Under the pieces are notes generated by a model. That model was not told the DNA's origin and did no database searches. It saw only the letters and a program-made list of their open reading frames with translations. 43,236 nt of DNA from Planctomycetota bacterium (lineage in GTDB: Bacteria > Planctomycetota > MHYJ01 > JACQXL01 > JACRIJ01): assembly GCA_016220095.1 (NCBI GenBank), contig JACRIJ010000092.1, positions 1-43,236 of the forward strand, written 5' to 3'. This document shows, one piece after another, positions 33,185-42,131 of this stretch; positions within the stretch are counted from its first letter, which is position 1; every line of letters starts with the position of its first letter. Made by a program: the position numbers and the translations under genes.

Positions 33185-33213
33185 TTGCAATGTGCTGGGG
33201 ATTGTTGTAAGAT
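33185..33213 (+). promoter_or_regulatory. Possible promoter TTGCAA-17-TAAGAT
   Basis: TTGCAA (33185-33190) and TAAGAT (33208-33213) are 17 bp apart, 26 bp before the kinase gene start. Both boxes are imperfect. Confidence 0.4.
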
Positions 33214-33238
33214 TGTTCTTAAGCGAGGGTAATAATTT

Positions 33239-36220
33239 ATGAATACAATGTTGCATTGCCCAAAATGCAAAAAAAAATACGTTTTGCATCATGACAAAAC
33301 GGGCGCATCACGGAAATATCTCTGTAAAACATGCAATATTGAATTGCAGGCTACACAGCAGGATGCAAGCCAGCAGGCAAAAAGCCTTCCGGATTTGCCT
33401 GCTAATCTCAAGGACGCCCCGGATGACGTTAAAAAAGCGTTTAAAAGCGATAAGACAATTATTGCCGGCAAATATTACGTCGTAAAAAAAATCGGACAGG
33501 GTGGAATGGGCGCGGTTTATAAGGTGTGGGACGCTACGCTGAAAAGATACGCCGCAATCAAAATGGTGCTTCCTTCCATGGAAGATTCCGATTTGAGAGA
33601 AGAATCACTCAAAAGGTTTATGCAGGAGGCGCAGACGTACGCCAGGCTTGCCCATCCTTATATACTGCAGGTTTTTGAGACAGGTGAAGACAATGGGCGT
33701 TTTTATATATGCATGGAATACATAGAAGGCGGCACTCTTGAAGAATATTTCATAAGAAAGAGCAAGGCAAAAACCGATTCCGGCGTAAAAGGAAAATCGT
33801 TTCATCAGAAGCCGTCCCAGAAAGACATGGAAGAATACCTTTCCCTGATGCTTAAGGTTATTGAGGGGCTGGAGTTCGCGCATTCTCATAACGTCATACA
33901 TCGCGATATCAAACCTGAGAATATTCTACTGCAAACGGATGATGCAGGGCATATAACTCCGAAAGTGGCGGATTTCGGCCTTGCAAAAAGCATTACAGCC
34001 GATAAAAAGCTGACCGTTTCAGGAGTAGTTATCGGCACGCCGTTGTACATGTCTCCGGAACAGGCGCTTGGAAAAGAATCGGATCGGCGCAGTGATGTGT
34101 TTTCCCTGGGTTCGGTTCTTTACAGGCTTTGCACGGGGATAGAGCCTTTCCAGGCTAAAACCCCGATAGATATCATGATGGCAGTCGTTAACAAAGACCC
34201 AATAGCGCCGTCCAAACTTAACATGGCGATAAACAGCGAACTTGAAATAATAATCCTCAAGGCAATGGAAAAAGAAAAAAACAGGCGTTTTATAAGCGCT
34301 AAAGAACTTGCCCAGGACATAGAACGCTTTATGAAGGGCGAGGCAATTCACGCAAAACCCGCATCGCTCATATACAAAATGAGCAAAAACGTCAAAAGAA
34401 ATAAGTATGCTTTTGCCGGAATAGCAACAGGCGCGTTGATTCTTATAGTTGTTTTGGCAGGCCTGTGGATAAGCAAAACAAACCGTTTTGAGCAGGCGTT
34501 GAAAAACAAAGAAACCGCCGATGAATTGTACGAAAAAGGTAAGTATCAGGAGGCTAAAGATATTTATATAAGGTATATGGAAGTGGTCAATGACGATGGC
34601 GAAGCAGGAAAACGAATGGAAGATTGCGATAATAAAATCAAGGAAGCCGCCTCCGCCATGAATCTGAAATTGGCGGAAAATGAAAAGGATAAGCGGATCG
34701 CGGAGGAGCGACGGGTTAAGGAAGCGGCGGCCAATCAGGAAGTGCAAACCGCCTGGCTTGATGTTAACGATATCTTCATTGAATTTTACAAGCCGAAGAC
34801 AGACATGAAAAAAGCCTGGGAAAAAACGGATGAGGCAATAAAAATGCTTACGAAGTCCCTGGATAAATACCCGACGGTAATGGGATATTTTTACAGGGGT
34901 ATATTGCATAAGGAAAAATCGGATTTGGAACAAGCGGAAAAAGATTTTTCGGCCGCGATTAAGCTGGATCAGAGTTTTACGATAGCCTATGTCCTGAGAG
35001 GCATTGTATATTTCGAAAAATACAATGAATTTTGCAGTGTTAAAGGCGGGTTCACGGGAACAGAAGCAAAGAAAACAAGCAACAATTTCATCTCGCTGGC
35101 GGAAAAAGATTTTGATAAAATGCAGGCCTTGTCCGGGAACGCGGCGGAAGCGGGTAAAATACCGGCGCAGTTTAAAAAACTTGCCAAGCTTTTTGAAGCG
35201 GTAAAGTGGAAAGAAAAAAACATAGACAGGTGCATAGGCGAGCTTGTAAAAGGTTTTGATGAGTATAAAGCCGAGGAATTTCAGTTCTGGCTGGCGATAG
35301 TTTGTTCCGAGACGGGCAATGCAGAACAGGCGGAAACGTTTTTTAACCAGGCTCTTAAAATACGTCCGCAATATGCCGAGGTTTACTATATGCGCGGCGT
35401 CTTGAGGGAAAAGCATGGCGACATAAATGGCGCCGTAAAGGACTATACGGCCGCGATAGAAATAAAACCATTTTATTACGCCCCTTATAATAACCGTGGA
35501 GCCATTAAACTCTCTGCAAATGATTTAACTGGCGCGATTGATGATTTTAACAGCGCAATATTGTTCAATCCGAATCTGCCGCCGGCTTTATTGAACCGCG
35601 GCGTGGCAAAAGATATGCGGGGAGATTTAAACGGCGCTATTGCGGATTACAGTGCCGTCATGAAACTGGGCGATTTTGATATGGCATATTTTAACCGCGC
35701 CCGTTCGAGAACTCAAAAAGGGGATTTTACCGGAGCTTTGAAGGATTTTGACAAGTCTATTGAAATGAATCCGGGTTATGCGAAATACCATTTGCATCGC
35801 GGCAATTTGAGGGATTCGCTGGAAGATTACAGTGGCGCTATAGATGATTATAACGCAATAATAGCAGTGGATAAAAACAACTTTGACGCTTATAGCAATC
35901 GCGCCGGGTCAAAAGCGAAAAAAGGCGATTTCAACGGGGCAGTGGAAGATTGCAATAAAGCAATAGAACTTAATCCTGACGACGCGCAAATCTACTCCAA
36001 CAGGGGCGGCGCGAAACTCGGTTTGAATGATTTTGAAGGCGCAATCGCCGATTTTGACACGGCAATACGCCTGGATCCGGGCGGTGCCCCGGCTTTTTTT
36101 AACCGTGGAGTGGCATTTTACGGCGCAGGCAGATACGAGGAATCCCGGGCTGATTTTGAAAAAGCCAAAAAACTTGATCCTGCTTTTGCACGCAGGGTGG
36201 ATGCTTTTATGAAAAAATAA
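33239..36220 (+). CDS. Membrane Ser/Thr protein kinase with N-terminal zinc ribbon and extracytoplasmic TPRs
   Basis: The 993-aa protein starts with a CxxC...CxxC zinc ribbon (C7, C10, C29, C32). A Pkn-type kinase domain follows (about 75-350): glycine loop GQGGMGAVYK, Lys in AAIKMV, catalytic loop HRDIKPENILL (D223), DFG at about 245, and GTPLYMSPEQ. All key residues are present, so it should be active. A membrane helix (about 390-412, GIATGALILIVVLAGLWI) separates the cytoplasmic kinase from a long C-terminal region with a coiled coil and about ten TPR units (about 575-990). GAGGG precedes the ATG. No matching phosphatase or target gene is nearby. Large kinases of this layout are common in planctomycete-like phyla. 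Confidence 0.92.
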   Translation: MNTMLHCPKCKKKYVLHHDKTGASRKYLCKTCNIELQATQQDASQQAKSLPDLPANLKDAPDDVKKAFKSDKTIIAGKYYVVKKIGQGGMGAVYKVWDATLKRYAAIKMVLPSMEDSDLREESLKRFMQEAQTYARLAHPYILQVFETGEDNGRFYICMEYIEGGTLEEYFIRKSKAKTDSGVKGKSFHQKPSQKDMEEYLSLMLKVIEGLEFAHSHNVIHRDIKPENILLQTDDAGHITPKVADFGLAKSITADKKLTVSGVVIGTPLYMSPEQALGKESDRRSDVFSLGSVLYRLCTGIEPFQAKTPIDIMMAVVNKDPIAPSKLNMAINSELEIIILKAMEKEKNRRFISAKELAQDIERFMKGEAIHAKPASLIYKMSKNVKRNKYAFAGIATGALILIVVLAGLWISKTNRFEQALKNKETADELYEKGKYQEAKDIYIRYMEVVNDDGEAGKRMEDCDNKIKEAASAMNLKLAENEKDKRIAEERRVKEAAANQEVQTAWLDVNDIFIEFYKPKTDMKKAWEKTDEAIKMLTKSLDKYPTVMGYFYRGILHKEKSDLEQAEKDFSAAIKLDQSFTIAYVLRGIVYFEKYNEFCSVKGGFTGTEAKKTSNNFISLAEKDFDKMQALSGNAAEAGKIPAQFKKLAKLFEAVKWKEKNIDRCIGELVKGFDEYKAEEFQFWLAIVCSETGNAEQAETFFNQALKIRPQYAEVYYMRGVLREKHGDINGAVKDYTAAIEIKPFYYAPYNNRGAIKLSANDLTGAIDDFNSAILFNPNLPPALLNRGVAKDMRGDLNGAIADYSAVMKLGDFDMAYFNRARSRTQKGDFTGALKDFDKSIEMNPGYAKYHLHRGNLRDSLEDYSGAIDDYNAIIAVDKNNFDAYSNRAGSKAKKGDFNGAVEDCNKAIELNPDDAQIYSNRGGAKLGLNDFEGAIADFDTAIRLDPGGAPAFFNRGVAFYGAGRYEESRADFEKAKKLDPAFARRVDAFMKK

Positions 36221-36308
36221 ATGGACAGTGAATTTCAAAATTATCTGGATGGATTCAACGTAAAGCATGGAAAGGCATCGCATAATTGATGTCAATAATA
36301 AAGGGTAA

Positions 36309-36510
36309 GGCGTCAGTGAACGGTGGTCTACGCCGTCTCCCCTCTATTAAGAGGGGCAGGGGGTGTGTTCTCGTATCCACGACACACCCCTAACCCCTTT
36401 TAATAGAGGGGAAATTCGTATATGTCCCCTCTAAAAAGAGGGGAACCAGGGGTGTGTCGTCCGTGTTCAGCGTTATCGAAAAACCATCAAAAACCCACCT
36501 CGACTGAGGC
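36309..36510. repeat. MITE-like element containing nested CCCCTCT palindromes
   Basis: The left end GGCGTCAGTGAACGGTGG (36309-36326) and right end CCCACCTCGACTGAGGC (36494-36510) are imperfect inverted copies and belong to the family at 20722 and 18893. Inside are CCCCTCTATTAAGAGGGG (36339-36356), a GGGGTGTGT/ACACACCCC pair, TAATAGAGGGG, and CCCCTCTAAAAAGAGGGG (about 36426-36443). It fills most of the 399-bp gap after the kinase gene. Confidence 0.7.
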
Positions 36511-36531
36511 GGTACAAAGGAGTGTTTAAAC

Positions 36532-36560
36532 TTGATTTTTCGGCATGATTGCGCTAAAAT
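36532..36560 (+). promoter_or_regulatory. Promoter TTGATT-17-TAAAAT
   Basis: TTGATT (36532-36537) and TAAAAT (36555-36560) with a 17-bp spacer, 21 bp after the MITE-like element and 59 bp before the thiamin gene start. No TPP riboswitch was recognised in the leader. Confidence 0.5.
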
Positions 36561-36619
36561 AAAAGCATCAAAATAGTAATAAGTTATTACACATTTTGTT
36601 GGCAGTGTTTAATCAATAT

Positions 36620-37675
36620 ATGTACCGCATCATAGACGTTAACATAAATCGGGTCAGGGAATCCCTGAGGGTTATTGAGGACTACGTCAGATTTTCCCTG
36701 AACCATGAGCCGTTATTTAAACGGATAAAAGAACTACGCCACGCGTTCGTTGTTGCGGCCAATAGCGTGTTTGTGCCGAAAGCTCTCCTTGCGGCGCGGG
36801 ATACGGAAAACGACGCCGGCGCCGTGGAACCCGCGGTAAAGCGCGTCAAGAAAACCTCTCAGCAACATATCGTAATTGCCAATCTGAAACGCCTCCAGGA
36901 ATCTTTGCGCGTGCTTGAAGAATATTCCATAATTTCTTCGCCTGAAGCGGCGAAGAAATTCTCCGCCCTGCGATTTCAGGCGTATCAGCTTGAAAAAAGC
37001 ATACTGCTGATGCTTTTTCCGTCTTCTATTCTTAATTCCGCGTGGACGTACGTCCTGCTGACCGAATCCGTCGGCCACAGGCCTGACGTGGAAATGGCCG
37101 TGGAATGCATCAAAGGCGGCGCGGATATATTGCAATTGCGCGAAAAATCCATGAACACATCGGAGATAATCAAGAGGGCGGAAAAGATACGGCGCCTGAC
37201 ATGGGACGCGAAGGTGTTATTTATTATCAATGACCGTGTTGATATTGCGCAGACAATCAATGCGGACGGCGTGCATATCGGCAGGGAGGATATGAGTATA
37301 GGGCAGGCGCGCAGGCTACTCGGCGCGGATAAAATTATCGGCGCAACGGCGCATAATGTAAAGGAAGCGCTTAGTGCGCAGGCACAGGGCGCGGATTATG
37401 TTTCGGTAGGGCCGGTGTTTTCAGCAAAGACCAAGCTGGATACATTGCCGGAATACAGCATGCAAAAAGACCTGAAACCATGCGGCATGGAATTTGTCTT
37501 GCAGGCGGCAAGACAGTTGAAGATACCGTTTTTCGCCATAGGCGGCATAGACGAAAAAAACATTTCCATATTGAAAGCCGCCGGCGTAAAACGCGTCGCC
37601 GTGTGCGGCAGTGTCCTGAAACAGAAGAATATTTCAAAGGCGGTTGGAAAGATAAAATTGGTTATTGGTTTGTAA
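36620..37675 (+). CDS. thiE: ThiD2-ThiE fusion: HMP-P kinase-like domain plus thiamin-phosphate synthase
   Basis: The ATG at 36620 begins YRIIDVNINRVRESLRVIED, the characteristic start of the ThiD2 domain (residues 1 to about 140), a family shown elsewhere to phosphorylate HMP-P to HMP-PP. Residues about 142-351 are ThiE: YVLLTESV, DILQLREKS, LFIINDRVDIA, DGVHIGREDM, YVSVGPVFSAKTK and FAIGGIDEKN. ThiE joins HMP-PP and thiazole phosphate to make thiamin phosphate, so the fusion would perform successive steps. TTG at 36596 would add eight unconserved residues. The small zinc-ribbon gene begins 19 bp downstream. Confidence 0.92.
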   Translation: MYRIIDVNINRVRESLRVIEDYVRFSLNHEPLFKRIKELRHAFVVAANSVFVPKALLAARDTENDAGAVEPAVKRVKKTSQQHIVIANLKRLQESLRVLEEYSIISSPEAAKKFSALRFQAYQLEKSILLMLFPSSILNSAWTYVLLTESVGHRPDVEMAVECIKGGADILQLREKSMNTSEIIKRAEKIRRLTWDAKVLFIINDRVDIAQTINADGVHIGREDMSIGQARRLLGADKIIGATAHNVKEALSAQAQGADYVSVGPVFSAKTKLDTLPEYSMQKDLKPCGMEFVLQAARQLKIPFFAIGGIDEKNISILKAAGVKRVAVCGSVLKQKNISKAVGKIKLVIGL

Positions 37676-37694
37676 TTTGTATTAGAGGGAAGTG

Positions 37695-37904
37695 ATGTGG
37701 TGTCCACGATGTGACCAAGGAGAAGTTGTAAAGGCTGTTATTGGGGTAACAGATGAGATTGTGTATATCTGCGAAGAGTGCGATGCTCTTTGGGTAGATG
37801 GGACATGTATTAAAAAAGATAATTTTACGGATTTTTCAGCCTATGTTGAGCCAAAAGGATTACAAGGCCTATGGTCTGAACTAAAAGATATCTTAAAGTT
37901 GTAA
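37695..37904 (+). CDS. Small zinc-ribbon protein
   Basis: The 69-aa protein has WCPRCDQGEV and ICEECDALW, two CxxC pairs 21 residues apart, forming a zinc ribbon, followed by a helical tail (GLQGLWSELKDILK). AGAGGGA lies upstream of the ATG at 37695; a GTG three bases earlier is possible. The gene is AT-rich compared with thiE and may be a recent arrival. I recall similar small proteins being found near polymorphic toxin loci, but no toxin gene is next to it, so function is unknown. Confidence 0.65.
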   Translation: MWCPRCDQGEVVKAVIGVTDEIVYICEECDALWVDGTCIKKDNFTDFSAYVEPKGLQGLWSELKDILKL

Positions 37905-38317
37905 TAACCACTTTTTTAGTTGAGTTGACAGAATGTAAGATGTAAGTGTAAGTTTTTAACTGACATTTGCCACCCTTTCAGGGTTTAATATATTCTTCAT
38001 GTATTTTCAGCGGGGGTTTACACCCCTGCCTGCACGAAGCCGAGCTTCGCTTTGGCGGAGGCAGGCCTGCCTATACGCTCCTCACTCCTTCGGAATTGAA
38101 ACGATTGCGGATTGCAGGCAGGTCAATCCTTGATATTGTAAATTGAAAGTTGAAAATATCAAATTGTAAAACAAGAAGACAGGGAGTAAGGTATTAGTAT
38201 AATCAGTTTAATCCGTTAAATCTGTTCTTGAGAATTGAGGTGTTAAGTGGCAGTCAGGAGCAGGCATTTAATCCGCAGATCCCACATCGCACATCCCATA
38301 TCGCATATCTCATATCC
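37905..38317. other. 413-bp intergenic region with hairpin repeats
   Basis: Contains a compound hairpin, CCTGCCT (38025-38031) with AGGCAGG (38059-38065) and inner GAAGC-CGA-GCTTC (38036-38048); a related word occurs near 43131. Near 38280-38325 there are repeats of CCCATATCGCATATC. An open frame of 159 codons from 38247 is a shadow of the HtrA gene. No gene was found in this gap. Confidence 0.6.
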
Positions 38318-39583
38318 TTACGGGTTCGGCCTTCTCCCCAGCGTTATCGTAATCTCTTTTTCTTCCCCTCTGCGTTTTATCTTTAAGGGCACTTTGTCGC
38401 TGATTTTCTTTTCGCGTATGAGGGCCTGCAACTGCGGTATATTTTCTATCTTCTTGCCGTCAAATTCCATGATTATGTCTCCGGGCCTGAGTCCGGCCTT
38501 GGTTGCCGGCGAATCCGGTACGACTTCGTCTATGCCCGCGCCTTCGGTCTCGTCTTCAGGATCCGCGAATTTTACCCCCAGAAACGGCGCGTTCGGGCCG
38601 GTTTCAAGCATCTCTGCCACGGGTTTTCGCGGTTCCAGCACGACTGGCAGGATAATTTCCTTATTAATTCTTCGGACGGTTATTTTGATTTCCGCGCCGG
38701 CCGGATACGTTCCCAGGATGCCGTAAAACCTGCTGAAATTGTCAACGGGGTAATCATCTATTTTCAATATTACATCTGCGAATTTCAAGCCGGCCTTTTC
38801 CGCGCCGGATTCCCTGGCAATTCTGTTTACAACTACTCCAAGGGAATATGTTTCATCGCGCGGTATCTGGGTTATGGACAAGCCGCTTACGTATCCGTGT
38901 TCCACCCTGCCGCCGGCCTTGAGGCCCGGAAGGAAACGCTTGATCTGGTTCGCCGGTATCGCATAGCCGATGCCGGTGTTTGCCTTTATTGATTCAAACC
39001 GCATCTCCATGCGGCCGTTTATGCCGACTATTCTGCCGTTCAAATCAATCAACGGCCCGCCGGAATTGCCCGGGTTTATCGGGGCATCGGTTTGTATGGT
39101 GTCGCTGTAGTCGCCTTCAAAACGGTGCACCGCGCTTATGATGCCGTACGTAACAGTCGGTTCAAGGTCGTTTGAACCGATTCCGAACGGATTGCCTATT
39201 GCGATTACGGATTGGCCTGCGGCCAAACTGTCGGAATCCCCCATTTCAAGAAAAGGCATGTCTTTTGCGTTTTTTATCTTAAGGAGCGCAATGTCGCCTC
39301 TCGGGTCATAACCTGTCATTTCCGCTTCACGGGGCGTGCCGTCGGATAGATAAACCTGCCATTTATTGCTGAAGCCGGCAACATGGTAGTTGGTCAGCAC
39401 ATAGCCGTCGGCCGATATAATGACTCCCGAGCCGCCGCCTATGAACACGTACGCGGGCAATGATTTGCGCGTGACGTCAATAATCTTCTTTTGCAATTCA
39501 GCCGCTGTTTTTTGGCCATCTGAAGGCTCCGCGGCAACAGGCAGGGCCGTCGATAGAAGGATCAGCATCGTAAAGAATTTCAT
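38318..39583 (-). CDS. HtrA/DegP-like serine protease with two PDZ domains
   Basis: The 421-aa protein has a signal peptide (MKFFTMLILLSTALPVAAEP), a trypsin-like domain with intact triad (H67 in LTNYHVAG, D97 in RGDIALLKI, S174 in NPGNSGGP), a first PDZ (about 235-320, GVVVNRIARESGAEKAGLKF), and a second PDZ (about 335-420, IDEVVPDSPATKAGLRPGDI). This is the standard layout of a periplasmic quality-control protease. An alternative TTG start at 39601 would add six residues before the signal peptide. Upstream on the same strand is a related but catalytically dead protein; the 187-bp gap may still allow co-transcription. Confidence 0.93.
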   Translation of the reverse strand: MKFFTMLILLSTALPVAAEPSDGQKTAAELQKKIIDVTRKSLPAYVFIGGGSGVIISADGYVLTNYHVAGFSNKWQVYLSDGTPREAEMTGYDPRGDIALLKIKNAKDMPFLEMGDSDSLAAGQSVIAIGNPFGIGSNDLEPTVTYGIISAVHRFEGDYSDTIQTDAPINPGNSGGPLIDLNGRIVGINGRMEMRFESIKANTGIGYAIPANQIKRFLPGLKAGGRVEHGYVSGLSITQIPRDETYSLGVVVNRIARESGAEKAGLKFADVILKIDDYPVDNFSRFYGILGTYPAGAEIKITVRRINKEIILPVVLEPRKPVAEMLETGPNAPFLGVKFADPEDETEGAGIDEVVPDSPATKAGLRPGDIIMEFDGKKIENIPQLQALIREKKISDKVPLKIKRRGEEKEITITLGRRPNP

Positions 39584-39770
39584 AATAAATTTGTTTTTCA
39601 ATTTGATAGTTCCAATTTTTAAGTTACAATATTATTCAATCCCTGCAGGGTTGGTATTGGGTTATTGCTTATATTCCCAGGGCGTTGCCCGGGGCTGCAA
39701 TATTCTGCCTTTTCAGGGCAGTGCTATTCGTCATTTGTTTTCTGACTTCTGTTTTCTGTCTTCTATCGTC

Positions 39771-41489
39771 TTATCGCTGTCCTAACACCGCTTTAAGTTC
39801 TATGGTCGCATCCCCGCGCAGTACCTTAAACGTTACGGTTTCGCCTACCTTGGAATCGCGTATGGTATTCGCGAGATCGTGCCATTCCGTTACGGGAGTG
39901 CTCTTGAACTGTATGATAATGTCGCCTGATTTTATGCCCGCGGTATCGGCCGCGGATGCGGATATTACGGTATCAACTCTTACTCCTTTTATGTCCATCG
40001 CACCGCGCGCCATCTGTACGCCAAGGAATGGCACCGGTATTTTCTCAATCTTTTTGCCGGCCTTAAGGTCTGCAAGCAGCATGAGAATTTCAGGCGATTC
40101 CACGGCAAGGCCTATGCCCGAATTCAGGCCCCATTCCAGCGGGTGCGTGAAGTTCGCGGCGAGTCCGATGAATTTGCCGTCAATGTCAAATACCGGCGCG
40201 CCAAAGTTGTTGTAATTGATGTCGGCGTCCAACTGGAATGTCTTGCGGTTTTGCAGGCGGTTCAGCGCGCTGACGATGCCGGAGGTCATTACAGGTTCAA
40301 GCGCCTCAGGGTCGGGATTGACGCTGATTATGATTGCCCACTGCCCGACGTCAGAGGCTTCCTTATAGGATAAATTGGGAATATTATCTTTAGCCGGCGC
40401 TTCGGCTTTGAGCAGGGCGAGGTCAAGGTCCTGGTACCATCCGATTGTTTTCGCGGCATATTCGGTTTTGGATTTATCCGTCTGGAAGGTTATTTTAATG
40501 TCTTTTATCTTGCCGGCGATGTTTTTATAGCTTGTAAGGATGTAATTATTCGCGGGGTCAATTACCACGCCGGTGCGCAGGGCGTCAGGCATAACCGAAT
40601 ATTCCGCGCGTTCGGCAATGCTTTCCCTGGAGAAAGGCTTGCCGTCGTCATCCTTGTTAAGTGTGGGAGGCGCGGCCTGCGCGGGTTTTTCTTCGTAGGT
40701 TATTTTAATGCTGACGATGGCGTCTTTGAATTTATCATTGATATGCGAAAAGGATATAGGCGCGGGTATTTTCGGCGCCGCAGGAGGTTCTTCGGTGAGA
40801 AGGTCTTTCAGGAGCGGCTTAATGATATTAATTGGGACTGCAATGCCGAGCCGCCGCGTTTTGGAATACGACAATATAACGATGCCGGCGATTCTGCCGT
40901 CCTGGGAAATAAGCGGCCCGCCGTCAATGCCGCCGTTTACAGCCGCGGTTGTTTCTATTACAGCGCTTTTGTATTTGCCGGTAAGCTGTTCAAGATGATA
41001 CGCGTTTTCTTTTGAAAGCGAATACATGCCGCTGATAATGCCGGCTGACAGCACAGGACGGTCGTCCGCAGAGATACTGCCGAGCACATTGCCGTAGGTG
41101 TAAGCGGATTCGCCGGTTTTAATCTTGTCCGAATCGCCCAACGGAAGCGCTGGGAGTTTTTCCGCGTCAATGTCTATGACGGAAAATTCCTTTTCTTCGT
41201 TTATCATGACGGCCTTTGCGGTGAAATCCCTGCGGTCATTAAGACGCACTCGTATGTTTACCGCCCCGGGCGGTATGACGCTCGTGGAAGTTATGATAAG
41301 GCCGTCTTTCTGGATAATGGCTCCGGTGCCGTAGAAGAAGATGTTGCCGGCCGTGCATTGGATGGCGACGATGGAATCGTTTAATTGTTCCCATCCGGTT
41401 TCCCGCGCGGTTTCAGTGTCGGATTCGCCGAATACGCACAAGGCGCACGCGAAAAAAAACGCGGTTGTTGTTATTAATTTTTTAATCAT
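39771..41489 (-). CDS. Double pseudo-HtrA: two degenerate trypsin-like domains and a C-terminal PDZ
   Basis: The 572-aa protein has a signal peptide (MIKKLITTTAFFFACALCVF), then two trypsin-like domains. In the first (about 35-230), aligned with the neighbouring active protease, the His is S70 (ITSTSVI), the Asp position is F102, and the Ser is D189 (GGIDGGP). In the second (about 250-475), His is K322 (LTSYKNI), Asp is retained (D356 in DLDLALLK), and Ser is F429 (NYNNFGAP). A PDZ domain (about 485-572) ends the protein. Both domains keep the fold-defining strands, so the gene is not simply decaying. Protease activity is not expected; substrate binding, sensing, or regulation of the adjacent active HtrA is my inference. 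Confidence 0.85.
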   Translation of the reverse strand: MIKKLITTTAFFFACALCVFGESDTETARETGWEQLNDSIVAIQCTAGNIFFYGTGAIIQKDGLIITSTSVIPPGAVNIRVRLNDRRDFTAKAVMINEEKEFSVIDIDAEKLPALPLGDSDKIKTGESAYTYGNVLGSISADDRPVLSAGIISGMYSLSKENAYHLEQLTGKYKSAVIETTAAVNGGIDGGPLISQDGRIAGIVILSYSKTRRLGIAVPINIIKPLLKDLLTEEPPAAPKIPAPISFSHINDKFKDAIVSIKITYEEKPAQAAPPTLNKDDDGKPFSRESIAERAEYSVMPDALRTGVVIDPANNYILTSYKNIAGKIKDIKITFQTDKSKTEYAAKTIGWYQDLDLALLKAEAPAKDNIPNLSYKEASDVGQWAIIISVNPDPEALEPVMTSGIVSALNRLQNRKTFQLDADINYNNFGAPVFDIDGKFIGLAANFTHPLEWGLNSGIGLAVESPEILMLLADLKAGKKIEKIPVPFLGVQMARGAMDIKGVRVDTVISASAADTAGIKSGDIIIQFKSTPVTEWHDLANTIRDSKVGETVTFKVLRGDATIELKAVLGQR

Positions 41490-41628
41490 AAAGTCAAAAA
41501 ATGAGTATTCTGTTAATCCCTGTAAATCTTCGTGACCTCGTGTCTTCGTGGCAAAATCGTCGTCTTTGTCTACTTGCTATTGCGAATAAGTATACTACAA
41601 TTACAAACGTAGAAATGCAAAAGAAAGT

Positions 41629-41658
41629 TTGACATTATCCGCGGTAAAATGTTATAAT
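41629..41658 (+). promoter_or_regulatory. Consensus promoter TTGACA-18-TATAAT for hicBA
   Basis: TTGACA (41629-41634) and TATAAT (41653-41658) with an 18-bp spacer, 33 bp before the hicB start. The same spacing is seen in the promoter joined to the hicB remnant at 14606. Confidence 0.8.
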
Positions 41659-41691
41659 ATATAAAAAGGCAATATTAAAGGAGATGAAATC

Positions 41692-41898
41692 ATGAAGTTT
41701 ACAATTACTATATTTCGCGATGAAGATGGAATGTTTGTAACGGAATGTCCGGCCATTCCGGGATGTGTGAGCCAGGGAATAACGGAAAAAGATGCCTTAA
41801 AAAATATACAGGAAGCGATAAAAGAATGTCTGGAAGTAAGAGCTGAAAAGGGAATGCCTTTGACAGTATCCACCCGGAACGTTGAGGTGCATGTCTAA
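41692..41898 (+). CDS. hicB: HicB-family antitoxin
   Basis: The 68-aa protein begins KFTITIFRDEDGMFVTECP and continues AIPGCVSQGITEKDALKNI, the HicB partial RNase H-like fold. No C-terminal DNA-binding domain is present, so it is the short HicB form. It is expected to bind and block the HicA mRNA interferase encoded next. AAGGAGATG lies upstream of the ATG, and stop and start codons overlap (TAATG, 41896-41900). The order antitoxin-first is one of the two known hic arrangements. Confidence 0.9.
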   Translation: MKFTITIFRDEDGMFVTECPAIPGCVSQGITEKDALKNIQEAIKECLEVRAEKGMPLTVSTRNVEVHV

Positions 41899-42125
41899 TG
41901 CCGATTGTACCGCTATTAAGATATAAAGAAGTTATTAAAACCTTTGAAAAACTCGGCTGGGAAATGGCGAGACATCGCGGCAGTCATACCATATTAACAA
42001 AAGAAGGCAATATTTCTTCATTATCAGTTCCTAATCATCGTGAAGTAGCTCGTGGAACATTGCGAAGTTTGATTGCGAGGGCAGGTATCAGTGTTGAGGA
42101 GTTCATAGAGGCGTTGGAGAAATAG
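41898..42125 (+). CDS. hicA: HicA-family mRNA interferase toxin
   Basis: The 75-aa protein has a dsRBD-like fold with the catalytic His in HRGSHTILTK and the following LSVPNHREVARGTLRSLIAR, typical of HicA. HicA cleaves mRNA and tmRNA when not held by HicB. Its ATG overlaps the hicB stop by one base. The methyltransferase gene starts 6 bp after its stop, so all three may be on one transcript. Confidence 0.9.
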   Translation: MPIVPLLRYKEVIKTFEKLGWEMARHRGSHTILTKEGNISSLSVPNHREVARGTLRSLIARAGISVEEFIEALEK

Positions 42126-42131
42126 AAATTT

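Noticed and set aside
34019..35416. 465-codon minus-strand open frame opposite the Ser/Thr kinase
   Set aside because: Antisense shadow of the kinase and TPR gene; no recognisable motifs.
36221..36289. 22-codon frame starting directly after the kinase stop
   Set aside because: No ribosome-binding site and no recognisable features; could be a chance frame in the spacer.
36511..36619. Possible TPP riboswitch before thiD2-thiE
   Set aside because: The characteristic CTGAGA and ACCTGATCTGG elements were not found; the CTGAGG seen at 36504-36509 belongs to the MITE-like end.
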